64,000 bases of DNA from Oasisia sp. SBJ-2009 (Eukaryota; Annelida; Polychaeta; Sabellida; Siboglinidae), in assembly GCA_964017155.1 (NCBI GenBank), contig OZ024867.1:20225731-20289730 (forward strand), written 5' to 3'. The notes beneath the pieces are model-generated. The model was given only the letters and a program-made list of their open reading frames with translations, had not been told where the DNA came from and did no database searches. Positions within the stretch are counted from its first letter, which is position 1. Every line of letters begins with the position of its first letter. Below, in pieces: positions 63,386 through 64,000 of this stretch. The position numbers and the translations under genes were made by a program.

Positions 63386-63716
63386 TATAATTTCATACTC
63401 TCATGGACAAGTTCTATGCAATGTTCAGAGTTCACAAAATGAAGGAACTTTGAGTCAGCTGCATAACCTCATCAACAGGAGAAATGTGGTGACTAAAGTT
63501 GCAAGAGACTACCATGCAGTTTCAGACTTTGTTGATTTGATAGAGCTCTGACTGCCATGTTCTTGACACAGCCATGAAACACCTGGGAATGATGACAGTA
63601 GACATCAGACCAAGCAGCTTACCTAGACTGATACACCTTTGGTCAGCTGGCAGAAAAAGAAATACATTCGGCAAACTGTTGGAACCATCATCAATCTTTT
63701 GCATAATTGTTTATTA
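63386..63716 (+). pseudogene. Broken coding fragment, possibly transposon-linked
   Basis: One frame reads NEGTLSQLHNLINRRNVVTK and VARDYHAVSDFVDLIEL to a TGA near 63,548. Another frame then continues DCHVLDTAMKHLGMMTVDIR. The pattern (NRRNV, a D-F-x-x-L stretch, then HV-x-x-A-M-x-x-LGM) reminds me of DUF6589-type proteins linked to mobile elements, but I cannot confirm this without a profile search. The frame break suggests it is non-functional. Confidence 0.35.
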
Positions 63717-64000
63717 TTAAGATTATAGGATTATATTCCTGAATACATATTTCAATTGAGGCTTGATTGTTGTTTTGTAGGTCTGTAGTACTGTGATAAA
63801 ACTGTTACAACTGTGTAATACAAACACAAATTAGTTTGCAATTTTTTTAATTAGAGCTAATCTTATCATTACAGTTTTAGGTGTGTTCTTACAATTTTTA
63901 TAATACACTGTGTCCCATTATTGGGGATGCTCAATTTTGACAGTACATTTCAGCTCCTCATAAACTTGTTCACTGAAACACCAATCTCGATTCATCTGCC

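Overview
This is eukaryotic, intron-rich, repeat-dense DNA, most likely from an invertebrate animal. A lophotrochozoan such as a mollusc would fit, but the sequence cannot settle it. The only host-type gene I can support is a minus-strand series of fibronectin type III (FN3) exons with proper splice sites. There are no operons, no bacterial genes, no CRISPR arrays and no RNA genes that I could recognise. Most long open frames in the window are translated tandem repeats.

Layout. 0-17 kb: old dispersed repeats, one of them (copies near 0.2-1.0, 12.05-12.49 and 16.05-16.46 kb) carrying microsatellites at matching positions. A 2.97-kb composite element sits at 12,491-15,460. From 4.3 to 10.6 kb there is an A-rich strand with four tandem-repeat families (180, 18, about 110 and 47 bp). 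17-25.5 kb: nine FN3 domains read right to left. Four look intact, and five carry frameshifts, in-frame stops or internal deletions, so this is either a decaying extracellular-repeat gene or a badly base-called assembly. 26.0-29.9 kb: a DNA transposon with long terminal inverted repeats, each holding an NRF1-like palindrome, with about ten interior copies of a 15-bp word and one small basic open frame. 31.6-37.3 kb: a pyrimidine block, then a 16-bp and a 23-bp minisatellite. 37.3-39.3 kb: the 3' end of a LINE (minus strand) with an expanded (AGCC)n tail, then a broken Cys-motif coding fragment.

39.9-59.7 kb is the standout feature: a composite macrosatellite of about 19.8 kb. Fourteen units repeat the order LINE endonuclease-to-reverse-transcriptase linker fragment, then a 226-249 bp palindromic MITE-like insert, then an 18-bp G-rich minisatellite. 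Nine units begin with a long LINE fragment and five keep only its last ~75 bp. Sequence states shared by all copies except the leftmost suggest that the leftmost LINE fragment is closest to the founder. The array ends inside a Myb/SANT-like coding fragment with a splice donor.

59.9-64 kb: AT-rich DNA with a 220-bp direct duplication, a hexanucleotide microsatellite and one more broken, transposon-like coding fragment. The FN3 exons would encode an extracellular or receptor ectodomain. Everything else is mobile or tandem DNA, with no pathway linking the pieces.
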